Assembly: GCF_008831285.2 (NCBI RefSeq)
Contig: NC_045149.1
Location: forward strand, 12,776,629 to 12,840,628
Direction of reading: 5' to 3'
Length of the DNA stretch: 64,000 nt
Source of the DNA: Nymphaea colorata
Lineage: Eukaryota > Streptophyta > Magnoliopsida > Nymphaeales > Nymphaeaceae
Under the pieces are notes generated by a model. That model saw only the letters and a list, made by a program, of their open reading frames with translations. It was not told the origin of the DNA and made no database searches. Below are positions 31,911-42,000 of this stretch, piece after piece. Position 1 is the first letter of the stretch, and each line of letters opens with the position of its first letter. Both the position numbers and the translations under genes were made by a program.

Positions 31911-32419
31911 GAGACCAAGTGAACTGATTCTTATCTCCTTTTTTTCACCCGTACCTCTCTCTCTCTCTTCTTTACTTTGCTCATAAGTCATAACTGAAGT
32001 TAATCTGAAGCCTCTAGTAAATGTAGCTTTTCTATATGCTTCTCATATTTCAAAGGGCGTTTAATGAAAGGAATGTTGCAATATACTTTTCGCATGACGC
32101 ATGGACTACTTTGATGGACGTTTGTAAGGCAACGTAGGTTATGGGAAGTTTGTACTGTGCTCGCTCACGCTAGGTTGGTCGTTATTTGATAGATAGTTGA
32201 CCCTAAAAAGGTTGATGCTCACCGTTATTAGCGCAGTTGTCTAAGGTTGGGGCCGGGGCCGTTGAGAAAGCGAAACAAGGAAGACGATTGGGGTTTGTTT
32301 ACACTACTTTGGTGTACCACGTTTTTTATTCATTTTAGCTTCTACATTTTGTCGAACTGATAGCTCGAGTGCATTGAGATTGCGATGAACAGGTTGACCA
32401 AACAACTAAAGCCTTGTGT

Positions 32420-32435
32420 TCTCTCTCTCTCCTTC

Positions 32436-32507
<72 letters not shown>
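32420..32507 (+). repeat. (CT)n(AT)n compound microsatellite
   Basis: About 27 CT units with two interruptions, then about 17 TA units. A second short (AT)n lies at 32,676-32,697. Confidence 0.95.
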
Positions 32508-32508
<1 letters not shown>

Positions 32509-32989
32509 CGCCAATGTCCATTGTAGGATGAGTGTTTTTACTGTTGTGATGCTCAAAAATTGGCACAAATGATGCATTATTGCAGCAATAATTCATTGGC
32601 TACAGCTTGTAGCTATGCAATGCATTATTTGCAACAGTTTTTAGCATTCCAAAATATAGAAACAAAATGATTGGATATATATATATATATATATATAATT
32701 CTTCCATGTGCTGTGAAGCATTTAAAAATCTTCGTATTTTGTAATTATTTTTTCGTTCCCTTTTTTGTTTATCGAACTTTGATAAGAATAGATATTTAAT
32801 AAATCTCAGCTTGTGGAAACGATTTGCGAAGTCCGATATATGCGCATAAATTTTTGCACAACATGTAGAACGATTTCAAAGGTCGTAAAGAAAAGTCGTC
32901 GTTGTTAGAACACAATGATCGGAAAGTTCATTGGCGAGAACCTGTTTCCCGATGACTCCTTGACTATGCATTTACCTATATTTATTTTA

Positions 32990-33136
32990 GAATAGGGTCA
33001 ACAGATCTCTGGTCCATTATGCCAAGCAAGCCATCGGGACATCAAGTTCTTCGGGTCATTCAACTTAAAGGTCTCGAGTCTAAACTCCGCACAAATGGAT
33101 TCGGTGATTGAGTTGCACGCCACAAACATGCACCCT
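32990..33136 (-). pseudogene. Possible relic of a receptor-like protein N-terminus (LRRNT_2-like)
   Basis: After an acceptor-like TTTGTTTAG at about 33,137 the minus strand is open for about 43 codons: CMFVACNSITESICAEFRL, then ETFKLNDPKNLMSRWLAWHN, then GPEIC and a stop. The spacing C-x-E-x-R-x-x-L/T-F-K..L.DP.N...SW......C resembles the LRRNT_2 cap found at the start of plant LRR receptor-like proteins. No leucine-rich repeats follow. The resemblance is short and remembered, not computed. It could be an exon of something else. Confidence 0.28.
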
Positions 33137-33264
33137 AAACAAAGAAAAGGGGAATTGAGAAATTTTGAGAAAGAAATGTCTTTTTTTAACTTATATTTTT
33201 TTTCACTACATTTCCTTTTTTTGTCTTCATAAGAAGAATTCTTTTTTTATTAGTTAATGTATAG

Positions 33265-33455
33265 AGTCGGGGGCGGAGCCAAGGTAGGTTTCGCATGGGT
33301 TTTGGCCCCACCTCAATTTTTTTTAATTTACTTATAAATTAAAAAAATCACTTCTTTTATATGAAAATTTTGAAAAATGATATTTTTGGCTCTAGTTAAA
33401 ATTTAGAAACTTTAATTCATGAAAAATTTCTATCTCGGCCCCTATATAGAATCCT
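33265..33455 (+). repeat. Family E dispersed AT-rich element
   Basis: Starts gggggcggagccaaggtagg, passes through ttttgaaaaatgatattt and gttaaaatttagaaac, and ends near tctcggcccctatatag. Related to the copies at 31,735 and 50,835. Confidence 0.55.
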
Positions 33456-34450
33456 GCATTATAACCACATTGGTGCTAAACTAATGGGTGTGTGCATCCA
33501 GCCTCCATTTTGTTGTAGTGCCCCAGCGCCCTACCCATTAGTCAAATCATATAAAAGAAAATGGTTCTCAATCTTATTACTCCACATATATGGTTTTTGT
33601 GACTTAACTCAAATCCAAGTCTAAGGGATGCGATATAATTACTCCAGTTGCATCCCGTTTCAATTTCAAAGGTCGGGCCACGAATTTCATAAAGAAAGAT
33701 TCAACTTATGTCAAATCAGGTACACGATGAATTCGATTGAATGGAAATGCGATTTAGGTGGGAAGCCCACACTGATGCATACAAGACCGGGTCCGCAGAC
33801 CGGGATGGGGAGTCGGGGACCCAGTGTGGGTCCAAAGACCGACTACAAGCAAGTCATCATCTTGCACATGACGATAGCACAGCGAGAGCCATCGAGGAAC
33901 ATGAGGACGGCGTCCGGTGTAGGAGTGGTAGGAACGACTTCCGTCCATCTTTCTCCCTCTGCGGTCAAACGGAGGGCTGTGATTGCTCCGTTGATCACGC
34001 CGGGAAGTGCGGAGGCTCAAGTGGCCAAGTGTGAAGACGAGAGAAGCAAGTTTAGCCTTTCTGCATTTTAATTTGGACAAGAAAAACTTTGAGGGCGTCG
34101 TTGGCTTCGTAGGAAAAACGTCTTTGAGGAACTGAACGTATTAGAGAAGAAGGAAATGCAAGAGCGTAATTTGATGACTTCATATTTTAAAGACAGGTAT
34201 ACGTGCAGCTGCATAGGGATGACGTATATCCCTCGCTAAACATGTAGAAAATAAAACAGTTATTATGCATTTTGGAAATTTATAACAGATCCCTGATTAT
34301 GCAACCGACTTGATCTATCCAGTCACATGAATGCTATCCTCTTCTTTTCTGGGTTTGTAGAACGGAACTCCACCACTCAGCTGAGAGCTTTCTTCTACCT
34401 ACTCCTAGGTTAGAAGAATAGACTTGCTTTTGAGTACAACAAGCATGGTC
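33456..34450. other. Unrecognised region with one exon-like frame
   Basis: GC content rises at 33,750-34,040. On the minus strand a frame reads SALPGVINGAITALRLTAEG and continues to FLDGSRCAIVMCKMMTC before a stop. Overlapping frames exist on both strands. I do not recognise the product. It may be a gene relic, or noise from the higher GC content. Confidence 0.3.
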
Positions 34451-37262
34451 TCAAGTCTTGCGTGCTTGTCATGCTTGCACAAAACTATTGTTTTCCATAT
34501 GCCGATGCCCACTTTTCTTTGTCTTCATACAACATTTTAAGACAAAACATTCTCTTCATGGTCATGGAAATGAATCATTTGTTCTCATGCACCGTCTTCA
34601 CACTTAAGTGCACATTATGCAAAACACTTCTTGAAGTCAGTCTTTCAATTCAACATGTGGCATATTTTCTATGTTGGTTTTGGAAAACATGCCATAATAA
34701 TGTTCCTCTGGCCACACGTAAGGCATTGCTGCTGCTATTGCATTGTCGTCACATGTAAGCACAGCTTTAGGGTGCTTGTCATTCATGGTTTTAGTGAAAT
34801 CATTAAACAACTACTCAAATGTCTTTATGGTCTGATCATACAAAAAATGCACCATTGTAAACACAACTTTGAAAATGGTGGTTCACCCCTACAACCTAAG
34901 CAAAGGACCAATTCCGTATTGATCTTAATGGTTGTGTTAAAAATAAAAGCAACATTGCAGCATTTATAATTTACCCTTAGTTTTGAGTAAGCTCAAAAGG
35001 TACGTGTGGCATATTGATTTATTTGCACTGCTGAAAAACATGTGTGTTTGCTTGATGTTGTATCCAAGTAATCAAATTTGCCTTTTAATTCACCATCCTT
35101 CATGAATTATGCTCTCATTTAAGTGGTTTTTATAATCTATGGGTATGAATAGAACATTCTTCTAACCACCATCGACTTTCACGTAAATAATTATAAGCCT
35201 TCTTAAATGGAATGTCAGCACTATCAGCTAGTTCACCCAGTGTACCTGCAAAAATAATCATGTGAAGCATTTTGGGTATTTTGGTGACGCGCGACAGGCA
35301 TGACGGCGTTTCAGGCAGGGGCCAACTTTAGAATGTATGTCTTTCAGAATCGTTGGATCTTATGATTGAATTGGGATTGAATGAATGTATGCATGTGATT
35401 GAATTATTATGAAATTGGTTTTGTTTTTAAAGTTACTACGCAATTGCATGTACATGCTAGCACTTATAACAGCTTAGGGCAGATTAAGTGTGGTATCGAG
35501 TCAAGTATCTCTTCGATCTCGATTTTACATTAGAAAGCATCCTTGAATGATAATTGCGTAGGACAACTACAAGCCAATTACGAATCGATACTACTCTCTG
35601 TGGTTTAGCTAAGTTTTGTAAAACGTGATTGATATGTTTGAATAATGTGAATGTTGCAATATATTTCGTATACATTGTCGTGGGCATGATGCAATTAAAT
35701 GAATTTGAAGGGTAGATGTACCCGTAAAGTTATGACGGCTAACTAAGAGTATTGACTATATGTGTAGTCATCGTGTAGAGGCGTTTGGAAGTATCAGTGC
35801 ACTCGTGAAGTGAACCTACCTCATGTGCTAGCCAGTCATTTTATGAATGTGTTCTCATAATGATAAGTAAGAAAGAATAATTGATGTGAGGCCAGTCGAT
35901 TATGACAATGTATTTGGGATATGTCCAACCTTCACCACTAGTCTCACATGCTTGGAGCACATGTGGTGCAAGTCTCCAGGATATCGTTGTGTGGTGTGCT
36001 TGGAGCGTTAGACTCTCACCTTTCCAACCTGAGTCTTTTAGGGAAAGCTAAACAACTTTTCTTAGAATTCACACATCTATAGATGATTGCTTTACCGCTA
36101 CAACATGAACAGATTCATATCGTTTTGGGTCCCTACAGAGGTTGTCTCCCAATTGTAGGTCGCCTGTGGTGTACAGGTGCCTATGTTTGCACCCATAGGA
36201 ATTGTCAATTCACTAAAGCTAATGTAAATGAAATGATTGTAAATGAAAAAATGTGAACGATGAAGTACATGTGACAATCAAGTGTGTTAATTGTGGTAAT
36301 TGAATGGTTCCTACATGCGAAATATATGAGGGACTATCATGACAAGTATGTGACTTCAGGCTACCTACTATCATGATGTGGTAGTGTTTATGCTTTTCAA
36401 ATATATTATATCTTATATTTGAGCCCTTACCTTGAAGGGTTAGAGATTTATCTAGTTTGTTGTTATACTACGAAGGCTAAACCTTCTGTTGTTTACCTTT
36501 TTAGGTTTTGACGGACCCAAAGCAACAGATTGATCATATGGCTAAACTTACATGCTACTAAAAAGATTTTTGGGTCTATTGTAGTGCCGACATGTCATGT
36601 TCTGGTCTCATTAATGTTTTGTTTTTGTTAGACATCAATGTTGTTGTTTTGAGACATTTTTATCATGTATTATTGAGAAAGATGAAGTGAATTTTGTATA
36701 TATTGAATTTATTATATAATAAAATGTTTGCCACAGTGTCTTTTGATTTGCATAGCTCCTTTCGAATCGTTGTGTCGTCGCACCTCGATGTTTTATATTT
36801 TTAACGAAAAAAAAATATTTGGGGATAAAAATGTCAGGGTGTGACAGCAGAATGGGATGCCGACATCTTGTTATGCGACCTCAGCTCGTGACCCATGTGT
36901 AAAGGTGTCAGTGGATGATTGTGGTAATCTGTGAATGTGTAGAGACAATATTTTTCATTGGAAATCCTTCTCAATACTAATTTAGTTGCACAACCACATT
37001 TCGTATCAGTCTTATTTTTATTTACACTTTCATGTGGTTTCTTCCAACCTTGCTTCGAATAAATAAATGACATTCTCACAACAATGCCTTGTGCATTTTT
37101 ATCACTTTTACACTTTCTAACACTAAACATATATCTTCAAACATATGAATTGTAAAATATATAAGCGTCGTACTCATCACCAAACGACATTCCTACCGTA
37201 GAAAGTTTATAAGTTCTGACACATACATATGCAGCATTATCGTTCATCAATTCATGGGAATA
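34450..37262 (-). pseudogene. FAR1/MULE-type transposase gene, split by LTR A
   Basis: Minus-strand remnant of a FAR1-related sequence, the family shared by FHY3/FAR1 transcription factors and their MULE transposase ancestors. The FAR1 zinc/DNA-binding domain (37,262-36,847) reads VGMSFGDEYDAYIFYN, MFSVRKCKSDKN, TDTKCGCATKLVLRRI and LYTFTDYHNHPLTP, with its C-x-C and H-x-H ligands present. LTR A then intervenes. The frame resumes at about 35,248 with LGELADSADIPFKKAYNYL. The MULE transposase domain follows at 34,930-34,650 (VGVNHHFQSCVYNGAFF, then DFTKTMNDKHPKAVLTCDDN and PYVWPEEHYY). A TAG at 34,811-34,813 replaces the usual Trp of T-F-E-W-L-F, and at least one frameshift precedes it. It is dead. 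Confidence 0.8.
35250..36846 (+). repeat. LTR A copy 2, 5'-truncated, inserted in the FAR1 gene
   Basis: Aligns with 61,060-62,625 over about 1.55 kb. Shared landmarks include attagaaagcat, ctactctctgtggttt, gcactcgtgaagtg, gttgtctcccaattgtaggtcgcc, gcgaaggctaa(g/a)ccttc and the terminus cagggtgtgaca at 36,835-36,846. It breaks the FAR1/MULE frame between its two domains. No coding region or primer site adjoins. The 5' half seen in the 59.4-kb copy is missing, and no target duplication is apparent. Confidence 0.8.
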
Positions 37263-38325
37263 ATTGCTGGACAATAGGTTTTCTTGTGGACATTCGGCTA
37301 TAGGCAATAAACACTAGTTCTCCCCATCATATTCATATTCTTCTATTGTCTAATCATATTATTCGTTCATATGCAATGTGTGAGCATCAATGATTAAAAT
37401 TGTACATACTAGAAAAGTGTGATACAATGCCTAACACAAGACCGTGGTTTGCAATGCATTGCAGGATAAAGTTGTGATGCAGTGTGTGAAACTATGGCGA
37501 TAATAGGAGCGATACTATGTGAGCGCCCTAAGTAACAATAGTGTCTACGATCATATGAGCGATAATGTATGCTTGAGTGTGTGAACTATGAAGATCCTCA
37601 TCACTTACCACTTGCGTGATGTGGGATAGTGTCATACCTATTGTCTCCTCATCACTTACCACTTGCGTGATGTGGGATAGTGTCATACCTATTGTCTGCA
37701 CATTTTCTTTCTGTGTGCGTGAGTTGCATTGAGCTTCATAGAATGTGGAAGTGCTCATTCGATTTCTTCGAATGCCCGTCCATTGAAAAAAAAAATCGAA
37801 ACCTGTAGAACACATTGACATTGTGAAAATATCGGATTCGAGCAAAAAATCGAATGATCAACTGCGATCCAAGGAAGATATACACTCACTTCTTCCTTAT
37901 TCTTCTCATCGGCCAAATTCCTCACCCAATCCCTCATCTCTTAGGGTACAACACCTGCTTTTGGTGCCTTGGGATGCCTCTCCCACCATGCTTTAACTTG
38001 CATGTGATAGTTGCATAATTATATGATTGAATGTGTACTTACCTTTAAAGTTAGGTTGTTTTCAGTTTTAGATTAATAGGACCATGCCCTTTTAGTGGAT
38101 ACATTTTCTTCTTTCATTGTTTTGCTTCAGATTGGTCATTGTTTGATTTGTTTAGGTATTACTTAGTTTAGTAATTGATGTTGGCTGCATGAATGTACTG
38201 CTCTATGTCGTTTGAATTCTGTTTCTAAGGTTTATGCATTACAGTCATCAAAGTTCTTCTAGTTTAGCTGAAAAGAAAGATGCGTTGTGAGAATCTGGTG
38301 CCCCTATAGATTTGGTTTTCCAAGA
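37263..38325. other. Unannotated, with one exact tandem duplication
   Basis: Minus frames at 37,528-37,845 and 37,755-37,937 have no known domain and may be upstream debris of the MULE element. Nothing else recognised. Confidence 0.4.
37596..37697 (+). repeat. Exact 51-bp tandem duplication
   Basis: The unit starting cctcatcacttaccacttgc (37,596-37,646) is repeated without a mismatch at 37,647-37,697. Being a multiple of three, it keeps the local minus-strand frame open. Lack of divergence suggests a recent slippage or repair event. Confidence 0.97.
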
Positions 38326-38327
38326 AA

Positions 38328-38458
38328 AAAACAGTACACCCATTAACTAGAGCTTTGTGTATATACTATTTGCAGTCCATAAGAGTAGTGTTCATGAGAA
38401 TCGAACTAGCGACCTAATTTTCACCAGCTCGCCAGTCCGACCAGCTATGCTATGCTCC
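38328..38458 (-). mobile_element. tRNA-derived SINE
   Basis: On the minus strand an A box TAGCATAGCTGG (plus 38,441-38,452) and a B box AGTTCGATTCTC (plus 38,396-38,407) are spaced about 33 bp apart. A 3' end of about 60 bp after the B box ends in a T-run. The flanks TTTCCTGG before the 5' end and TTTCTTGG after the T-run match at 7 of 8 bases and are a plausible target duplication. This is the standard architecture of plant SINEs. B-box flank catg resembles the element at 15.9 kb. Confidence 0.68.
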
Positions 38459-38649
38459 CAGGAAACCAAAAGTATTAAGATTGAATGTTGGTTCATTCGT
38501 GGAAAGGTGAAATTCAATAAAATGTGCATTGTTTTAGTCAAAACCTCCAAATGGATGACAAACAGCTTCACCGATACTGTTAGTTGTCCTAAGTCTACAT
38601 TACGTGAGACCACAAGCAAGTTGGATCTGGATTTCCGCTTCACCTCAAC

Positions 38650-38651
<2 letters not shown>

Positions 38652-38682
<31 letters not shown>
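38652..38682 (+). repeat. (GA)n microsatellite
   Basis: About 15 GA units, about 350 bp downstream of the RING-CH gene stop codon. Confidence 0.95.
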
Positions 38683-38688
<6 letters not shown>

Positions 38689-39025
38689 ATCGGAATCCTC
38701 TCTTTCCTTCCATATGCACAGATCCAGATTGGAAAGATTGTTACCTTTAATGAGCTCCAGAATGCTGGAAACTGTCATTGTAGTTTGTTTTCTTGGATTT
38801 TTTTTATAGTATATATATAAAAGTGGATATTACACCCGTAAGTATGTATATTTATTATTTAGCAGTTAAGAATAACTGAAACTTTTAGGTTAGCTTGTCA
38901 GACATATCGCTGACATTTTGTATGAGACTTGGAATCATATGCCACAACTCATCAATCTTTCAAGATTGGAACTGAATAGAAAGACCAAGATAATTACAAG
39001 TTGAAAACCAAAGCCGGTAAATAAA

Positions 39026-42000
39026 TTAATTCGGAAGACTGAAATGGAATACCCAAGAAACTATGAAAGCAAAGACCATACAAGCAAGCAAGAAGTTGAG
39101 AACCTTATGCCCTGCCCAAAATGGTCTTGCATCATCTGGTGGCGCCGGAACTGGGTCTGGACCAGGAGCTGATGTGCCGTCGGTGGCAACACTTGCGTTG
39201 GCAATAACCTCCGTCTCTTCACTGATCGTGACCATATTTCTAGCTGTGGATCCACATATCTCACACACACTGCAAATCCATTGAGTTTTATAGGTAAGCC
39301 TTTCCATGGGGCTCTTGCTATTGCATAATGCACTTGTGAATTATGTTGAAAGGAGGCAAGAGCCAGAAAAAAGAAATGATTAAAACCTTAGTGGTGTTGG
39401 GCCGCAGTATAGAGAAAACATTAGCAGGGGAGAAGCCACATGTGGGGATACGTGGGCAATTGCCCACACAGCCTCTACGTTTTTTTTTTAAAAAAATTTG
39501 AATTGTTGATGTCCAACAGTTTTTTCATTTATATACTATGTGCCCCTTAATTATGTGTTCAATGCCCCTTAATCATTTTATCATGTCTAATAATCTTTTT
39601 TGAATGAGTGCCCCTTAATAAAAAAGTTCTTGCCCTGCCCCTAAATATTAAGTTGTGTGTGTGTGTGTGTGTTTGTCTTTTTTTTTTTCTTTTTTTTTTA
39701 TAAGGGTGAGTGGTTCATTCCACCACCTCTAAGAGAGGCCACTGCCCCCCTTCCCTGTGCCCGCCCCCTGGGTTCACAGAGTATATTTCGAGACCTTTTT
39801 ACTGTTCAGAGATAGAGTGTATTAGTACGTGACAATAGCCCTTGCAAAATTCTAACACAGAGTCTTTAGAGGATGTGGACCACCTAAGGTTGTGTTTGAC
39901 TACCAATGCATTTGAGATCCATGGTGATATGATATTAGGTGATATGATATTAGCACGGATCTCAGATATGTGGTTTTGAGGTCTGACCTAGATCACCGTG
40001 GATCCTAGATCATCGCATAACAAACTTGGACTGCTATAAAGTAAGTTTAGTTAGATTTCAAACTAATTGGTGACCCCCCTTCTTTTTCCTCTAACCATAG
40101 AATTTTCAAAATGAATACAAAGATTATGGCTTAAAAAAAACTCATTTTCATTATTAAAGTAGGCTTCTTGTAGCATAAATCTTTTTTAAAAGCACCATGA
40201 ATCTTTGTTGTGGTGGCAACTTGTCAATTTTTCACGATCCAGCAACATCTAGGTAAGAGAGCAGAAGTAAAAGCCCTATAAGATGGCCTTTTGGATGCTG
40301 CAAAATTTCAGTCATATAGCCTTCTTGGGGCAAGAAAATTAAGTATGGACCGCAGGCAGTTTCAGCATGGTTCTAAAAGTATCTCACCTTGGTCGCAGAA
40401 CTGAACTGATTGGTAACTATTGATGAACATGTGCCTTTTGGGTCTATGAGGACGTGGATAAGCGGTGTGACTTAAAGCTAGTTTCATGTTGAAAGAGGTT
40501 TAATGCTTAATAAATAGGATGTTTGCCTTCTTGTTGAAGGCCTACGAACTAAGTCGGAAGACTAATCCCTCTCCTTGTCTTATGTGAAAGTAAAGGACTA
40601 TATACGGACAAGAAAAGAAAAGCTTTGGCTGTAGACTGGTGGTGCTCGGGATTGATATGTAGTTGCTCATAAGAAATGTGTGTTAAGAGACAAGTCTAAA
40701 AGTTGTAAGGGAAAAACACTTGACAGTTCCTTTTGTCATCGAACGACTTGTGGTGGAAGATATATTTAAATTAACATGTTCTTCAAATATTCCAAAATGG
40801 CTGTTTGAAGTTTACGATTACCTGATACTTCTAAAGGGTATGGTTTTCCTCTAGGTTTATAGTCTTTATGAATATCTTCTATTTCAGAGTATGGTTGTCT
40901 TGGGGGTAACCATAATTCTTATCTTCCATGATTACTTCAAAAAAGGGTGGCTTACTGTTTTCTGCATGAAATTCCATATAGTTTTGAACTGAAATTTTAA
41001 CTAAGGAATTTATTTCTGAAATTGTATCCTCTTTATATATTTCTTCATTCATAAGAGTTTTTACTGTAACATTATTATTGGTATCTAAATAATTAATTTC
41101 TTGATTCATATCTATTTGTCTAGAATCGTTTAAATGGCCTTCCAATTCTACAAGTTGTAGATATTATCTAATTTGAGTTCTAATTCTTTAGGGAAAAGAA
41201 TTTTTTGATTTTTTTTGTTTTTTCATCTTTTCGTTTTATGAAGAAATATTTATTACTTAATTTTGACATGTTAGGTTCAGGTGTTTTAAGATTTAATTTG
41301 TTAATTTTCTTGACAAGTTCATCATACTTGGGAGCAGATTTTGGTTCATAGAGTTCTTTTAATAGTTTATCATATTTTGTTTATATGTCTTTTGATCTTT
41401 TAAAAACTTGACATAGAAAACCGATTACTAAATTGAACAATTTTGCGTACTTATCTGATTGAGAAGAACCTTCATATTTCATATATTCAGATGTAGTTTG
41501 GATTCCATTTATTTGTAATTTTGTATTAATTGGTTCTATAAGTACTAAATCTGCTTCCATGAGCTTAACATTATAGTTTCAAGAATTCTAAACATGTCTT
41601 CTAATTTATTGAAGATAAGATTGATTTCATCAAACTTTTTTGTTAAGTTTGTTTAAAACTATAATAGTGTTGTGTTTAGACTGAATGTCTGATGTTTAAT
41701 TAAATCTTTCTTCTTCTGTCGCAGTATTCCTCCAATATTGTTGAATGTTTTAGTTAGATCATTTATTTGAGACCTTTCGTAATCTAAGTTCAAACTTAGA
41801 ACTTTTAATAATTTGTTTTGTGACTATATAGAACATACTATGGAGTCTAACATTATCCGATTAGTTTTTTCTTTTTGTTCTAAGAGCTCTCCTTGAACAA
41901 TGATAAGATCTGTCATTGTATTTAATTGTTTATCTCGACCATGTCCTTCATGGTGATTATTATTATCAAAATGACACAAATGACTAAAATTATTAAAGCA

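Noticed and set aside
38396-38452. A functional tRNA gene
   Set aside because: A and B boxes are present, but the stem pairing and anticodon arm do not form a normal cloverleaf. It fits a SINE better.
38357-38778. Overlapping frames on both strands downstream of the RING-CH gene (98 and 128 codons)
   Set aside because: They cross the SINE and a GA microsatellite and have no domain.
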